IMG/VR virus record: IMGVR_UViG_3300021136_000034
Span: 1 to 32,602 of that record
Length of the DNA stretch: 32,602 bases
Strand: one strand, 5' to 3'
Source: a virus
Positions 29,529-32,602 of the stretch are shown here, piece by piece. The notes under the pieces were generated by a model that did no database searches, was not told where the DNA came from, and saw only the letters and a program-made list of their open reading frames with translations. The first letter of the stretch is position 1. Each line of letters begins with the position of its first letter. The position numbers and the translations under genes are program-made.

Positions 29529-30266
29529 ATGGCTAAACTATCGAAACAGGAAATTAAACAGCATGAAGCGGCATTGAAGCTGCTGGAAAAGGATGTGTTG
29601 AGCATTGATGATAAGTTTTTTGTTCTGGAAAACTACTGTCCGGACGCAGCGCACGTCGTTTCAAAATTTGGCGCGTTCTTTACGCCGGTCGTCCTGGCAA
29701 GGGATTTTGCTATCGAATGCAATTCATTCAGCAGGATCGTTGATCTTTGCGCCGGAATCGGGGCGCTGTCTTTTGCCGCCTGTCGATATGGTGATGGCGA
29801 GGGAATAACCTGCGTCGAACTGAATGACGAATATCTGGAAATCGGGAAAAAGATATTGCCGAAAGCGACTTGGATACATGCAGACGTTTTAAGCGATGAA
29901 GTAAGGGCACTGCGCGGCTTTGAAATGGCAATCAGCAACCCGCCATTCGGAAATATTGCCAAACAGGGAAGCTTTGAATATGCAGTTATAAAAATTGCCT
30001 CGCAGATAGCAGGTATGGGATGTTTCATCCTGCCGCAGATGTCAACGCCGTTCAAATACTCAGGCAACAGCAATTACGAAGAGAGAGAAAATGACAAGTA
30101 TTTGAAGTTTTCAAAAGATACTGGCATTGAGTTTGAATTCAATTGCGGAATTGATACGTCTGTCTATCTGAATGATTGGAAAGGCGTATCTCCGATGTGT
30201 GAAATCGTAGTCTGTGATTTTACGGCAGTAAAAAAAGCAGTAAAACAACCAACATTTACATGGTGA
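29529..30266 (+). CDS. Second N6-adenine-type methyltransferase
   Basis: A 245-aa protein with SD AAGGAAACAGGA. Motif I VDLCAGIGAL (71-80), an acidic loop (CVELNDEYLEIG, about 95-106) and motif IV NPPFGN (137-142) mark a class I methyltransferase with the NPPF catalytic motif of N6-adenine enzymes. The N-terminus has an FTP turn (51-53) also seen in such enzymes. Substrate may be DNA; a protein or RNA target cannot be excluded. Ends KQPTFTW. Confidence 0.85.
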   Translation: MAKLSKQEIKQHEAALKLLEKDVLSIDDKFFVLENYCPDAAHVVSKFGAFFTPVVLARDFAIECNSFSRIVDLCAGIGALSFAACRYGDGEGITCVELNDEYLEIGKKILPKATWIHADVLSDEVRALRGFEMAISNPPFGNIAKQGSFEYAVIKIASQIAGMGCFILPQMSTPFKYSGNSNYEERENDKYLKFSKDTGIEFEFNCGIDTSVYLNDWKGVSPMCEIVVCDFTAVKKAVKQPTFTW

Positions 30267-30270
30267 AATT

Positions 30271-30543
30271 ATGAGCTCAATACTGAATCACAAATGGGAA
30301 ACGGTCGGCAATAAGATCCGAGTTGCGGACAATAGCGAATATCATCATCTGCATATTGCCACGGTGTCGCTGATGAACCCGGAGCATAGACAGATAGCCG
30401 CGATGGTTGCCGCCGCACCTGAAGCTGTGGAATGTCTTTACGATATTGCAAAAAGGTTTTCAAACGTGTTTCCGCTGACGGACGATGACCGACAGGCTCT
30501 CAAAAAAGCAGAATCAATAATTTTAAAATCACGAGGTGAGTAA
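30271..30543 (+). CDS. Small protein of common phage type
   Basis: A 90-aa protein. 'QIAAMVAAAPEAVECLYDIA' resembles the frequent phage accessory proteins with an AAAPEL-like helix. TAA is followed directly by the next ATG. SD is moderate. Function unknown. Confidence 0.65.
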   Translation: MSSILNHKWETVGNKIRVADNSEYHHLHIATVSLMNPEHRQIAAMVAAAPEAVECLYDIAKRFSNVFPLTDDDRQALKKAESIILKSRGE

Positions 30544-30786
30544 ATGAAGCAGATAACGCCATTCAGCAATGGAACAGAATTTGATACATGGAAAGAAAAT
30601 AACTGCGACCAATGCAAAAAATATGAATCTGAAAGCTCCACGCCGGAAGAGGCCGGTTGCCGCCTTGCTTTCTGGCTGGATATGGGCTCAATCAGCGGTA
30701 CGGTTGCGGAAGATGTCTGCAATGAGATCGGGCGCAATGGTGAGCAGTTGAATGATAGATGCGCAAAAATTGAGGTGAAAGAATGA
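30544..30786 (+). CDS. Small Cys-containing phage protein
   Basis: An 80-aa protein, MKQITPFSNGTEFDTW… with CDQCKKYE, C at 'GCRLAFWLD', and later C-x-E/C positions. Typical of accessory phage proteins that bind zinc. Its stop overlaps the next start (ATGA). Confidence 0.65.
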   Translation: MKQITPFSNGTEFDTWKENNCDQCKKYESESSTPEEAGCRLAFWLDMGSISGTVAEDVCNEIGRNGEQLNDRCAKIEVKE

Positions 30787-31052
30787 CATACAAATCGCCA
30801 TTTGAAATGTTTAAATCAATGCATCCGGAAGAGGCAAAATCCATGTTCTGTCAAAAAATAGTGCATCATCCATGCGAATGTCGTCGAAAATTAGGCGTTC
30901 CGGAACCTAAGATTTGCGGACATTGCGAATCTTTTGAACTGCTTCCAGGCTGTGACTATGGCGGTATTTGCACGGTACGCAATATCACTATGATAAGTTC
31001 TGACGAATGCATCGTTGAAAAAGAAAATTCCATAGATATTCAAAATTTGTGA
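30783..31052 (+). CDS. Cys-rich protein of unknown function
   Basis: An 89-aa protein with eight Cys (C23, C31, C33, C45, C48, C57, C63, C76), including KICGHCE, suggesting one or two zinc sites. AGGTGA upstream. Ends in an acidic stretch. Function unknown. Confidence 0.65.
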   Translation: MTYKSPFEMFKSMHPEEAKSMFCQKIVHHPCECRRKLGVPEPKICGHCESFELLPGCDYGGICTVRNITMISSDECIVEKENSIDIQNL

Positions 31053-31063
31053 GGCATAAAATC

Positions 31064-31552
31064 ATGTTCAAGCTACCGCCCGGAGTGGCTTATATCATCA
31101 ATGGCCGGCGTGTGACATACGCAGACGTCGGCAAAGCCAAAAAGGAAAAGCAACGTCGGCAGCTTGCCTGTAAGCGAGAAGAGTCAGTTTCTCACGAGGA
31201 ACGAATTGCAGTCTATGTCTGGACGTTCTACAATGACCCGCATGTATGTCCATTCTATTCCGGTTGGTGGTGTTATATCAACGGGCGCAAAAGTAAACAT
31301 GAATGGCAAGTCAATGAGAATAATGATGCGGCAATAAAGGTGATGACTGCTTTCCCTTTAGGAATTACCCCCTTGCCAGAGAATTTCTATGAATGGAAAG
31401 AAGCTTTTTCAAAAGCCTATCCTAAGCCAGTCAACTCCGATAATCGCCGTTCCGGCAAGGCAAAAGCCTGGGCAGTAATTGATGGACGCAAAATACTCAG
31501 CATTGAACCTGTTACAAAAATAAACAAGCCGAAAGTAAATTTTGAATTTTAG
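31064..31552 (+). CDS. Protein of unknown function with FEF C-terminus
   Basis: A 162-aa protein from the ATG at 31064, with GAGG at 31050-31053; a GTG 5 codons earlier overlaps the previous stop and is the alternative. It has a basic helical stretch (KAKKEKQRRQLACKRE) and an aromatic patch (VWTFYNDPHVCPFYSGWWCY). Ends KPKVNFEF, like several other proteins of the operon. Function unknown. Confidence 0.65.
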   Translation: MFKLPPGVAYIINGRRVTYADVGKAKKEKQRRQLACKREESVSHEERIAVYVWTFYNDPHVCPFYSGWWCYINGRKSKHEWQVNENNDAAIKVMTAFPLGITPLPENFYEWKEAFSKAYPKPVNSDNRRSGKAKAWAVIDGRKILSIEPVTKINKPKVNFEF

Positions 31553-31563
31553 GAGACAAGAAT

Positions 31564-31842
31564 ATGGTAGTATTTCATCCGCTCGGATACCATGGGGCCA
31601 AGTGGGGTAAGTCCACTCACTTGATTGCTGACAACAAACAGGAATTGCTTGAATTCGCAGATAAGATAAACCTTCCCCGCGAATGGCTGGACAATAAAGC
31701 GCCATTGCGGCCGCACTTTGATCTGAATCAAAAATGGGCGATGAGAGCAGAAATGTTTGGAGCAGAGCAGGTAACTATTAGCGTGTTTGCAAAAAGAATG
31801 ATGATACTTCAAAAAAATATGAAAGAGGAATTAACACAATGA
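31564..31842 (+). CDS. DUF4031-like protein
   Basis: A 92-aa protein with SD AGGAGA. Landmarks H18…D23 with 'STHLIADNKQELLEFADKI' and 'PHFDLNQKWAMRAEMFGA' match DUF4031, a small family common in phages and often next to nucleotide or DNA enzymes. Its role is unknown. Confidence 0.75.
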   Translation: MVVFHPLGYHGAKWGKSTHLIADNKQELLEFADKINLPREWLDNKAPLRPHFDLNQKWAMRAEMFGAEQVTISVFAKRMMILQKNMKEELTQ

Positions 31843-32249
31843 AAACACTGTCGCTTAGAACGCCGTGGGGATTTTTAATTTTACACGGAAAAGATGTTGA
31901 GAACAGAACCTGGACTACCCCATATCGCGGTCAGTTTTTGATTCATTCCGGAAAATCATTTGATTATGACGCTATGCAGTGGCTGTTAGACAATAATCTT
32001 CAAGGATTTTTAATAGACGTTGCACTTCATTTTGGCATTTCAGAGGAAAGCAATTTCATGGTAACCAAGGGGGAATTTGGCGGCATTATCGGCAGCGTTA
32101 ATCTTGATGATATTATGGATGATTCAAAAAGCGTTTGGGCAATGCCGGATTGCAAGCACTGGATATTGTCAGGAGCAAAGGAATTGCCATTTAAGCAATG
32201 CAAAGGGCAGCAGGGATTCTGGAACGTTGAAATTGAGGTGACAAAATGA
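31839..32249 (+). CDS. ASCH-domain protein
   Basis: A 136-aa protein with SD AGAGGAA. It begins KTLSLRTPWGFLILHGKDVENRTW, followed by YRGQFLIHSGKS, the landmarks of ASCH/PUA-like domains (landmarks LSLRTPW, GKDVENR, RGQFLIHS). Such domains act on or bind modified RNA or nucleobases. ATGA overlaps on both sides. Confidence 0.85.
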   Translation: MKTLSLRTPWGFLILHGKDVENRTWTTPYRGQFLIHSGKSFDYDAMQWLLDNNLQGFLIDVALHFGISEESNFMVTKGEFGGIIGSVNLDDIMDDSKSVWAMPDCKHWILSGAKELPFKQCKGQQGFWNVEIEVTK

Positions 32250-32527
32250 GTTCAACGATTGTAATAATTGGAGTGAACACCATAAACATTTCGGATATCC
32301 GTCAACATCTACTTAATAATGGCGTAGACATGGACGAATGTACTATCGAAAGATTTTTACGCGCTATGATAGAAGAGCCTCTCAATGAAAAAGAGAGGCG
32401 AGAAGCCGCAATAATGACATTGTCCGCGCTTAAAAGATGCCCGGAGCCGGTAAATTACAATGACGTATTCAAAAAAGATATTCAACCGCTATTCAAATTT
32501 AACAACGTAAGGAAAATCAGGAAATGA
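32246..32527 (+). CDS. Small protein of unknown function
   Basis: A 93-aa protein with GAGGTGA upstream. Hydrophobic N-terminal strand (STIVIIGVNTINI) and helical middle (LNEKERREAAIMTLSALKRC). Basic C-terminus. Ends in ATGA with the next gene. Confidence 0.65.
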   Translation: MSSTIVIIGVNTINISDIRQHLLNNGVDMDECTIERFLRAMIEEPLNEKERREAAIMTLSALKRCPEPVNYNDVFKKDIQPLFKFNNVRKIRK

Positions 32528-32602
32528 GTAAACACACTCCCGGACCGTGGCATTCAGTAATAGAAAATCCCAAACTCGTATATGATGAACACTGCAATCT
32601 GA
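32524..32602 (+). CDS. MSKHTPGPW-type phage protein, partial
   Basis: A reading frame of 26 codons to the window edge, starting MSKHTPGPWHSVIEN, with AAGGAAAATCAGGAA before the ATG. The MSKHTPGPW start is typical of a widespread phage family of unknown function. Cut by the window edge. Confidence 0.7.
   Translation, partial: MSKHTPGPWHSVIENPKLVYDEHCNL

Noticed and set aside
1-32602. CRISPR arrays, tRNA or rRNA genes
   Set aside because: No regularly spaced repeats, cloverleaf or rRNA segments were seen on either strand.

Overview
The window looks like part of a temperate tailed phage (siphovirus-like) genome or prophage. It is densely packed, has strong Shine-Dalgarno (SD) sites of the AGGAGG type and many ATGA/TAATG stop-start overlaps, and contains no host housekeeping gene, rRNA or tRNA. 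The SD use and moderate GC argue against Bacteroidetes. A gut Gram-negative host such as a Lentisphaerae/Victivallis-like bacterium is only a guess.

Positions 1-12,586 (minus strand) are the structural module, transcribed leftwards from a TTGACA/TATATT promoter at 12,743-12,770. In order it holds a 32-codon leader ORF, a zinc/HTH-like protein, a nested 57-codon gene, terminase small and large subunits, portal, scaffold, SU10/DUF5309-type major capsid protein, a terminator, a small ORF, a glycosyltransferase fused to a small proline-rich domain, two head-completion proteins, a MuF/minor-capsid-2 protein, two neck/tail-completion proteins, a tail tube-like protein, a tail assembly chaperone with a -1 frameshift site (A9 run), and the start of the tape measure protein (cut by the window edge). 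No sheath gene is seen.

Positions 12,600-16,970 are the lysogeny/early control region. It has several small genes on both strands, a possible integrase N-terminal remnant, an XRE repressor facing a Cro-like XRE protein with an almost identical recognition region, an Arc-like ribbon-helix-helix protein missed by size filters, two dyad operators over divergent promoters, a split BRO-N antirepressor and a MerR-type HTH protein.

Positions 17,000-25,200 (plus strand) are recombination and replication: ERF annealing protein, RecB/Cas4-like nuclease, NinB-like protein, SSB, HNH protein, a winged-helix replisome organiser with internal repeats that may be the origin, a primase-helicase, zinc ribbons and a DUF1064-like endonuclease.

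Positions 25,239-28,694 hold the most interesting part: a compact PRTRC cassette (E, C, a new small ORF, F, B, ThiF). By family knowledge C is a ubiquitin-like protein, B an E2-like protein and ThiF an E1-like protein, so this is a phage-borne ubiquitin-like conjugation set. The usual JAB peptidase (A), ParB and ParM-like (D) members are not in the window. Two adenine methyltransferases follow directly, then small accessory genes including DUF4031 and ASCH proteins. Several unrelated proteins of this early operon end in a similar aromatic C-terminal peptide (…FEF, FTF, FTW), which suggests a shared docking partner.
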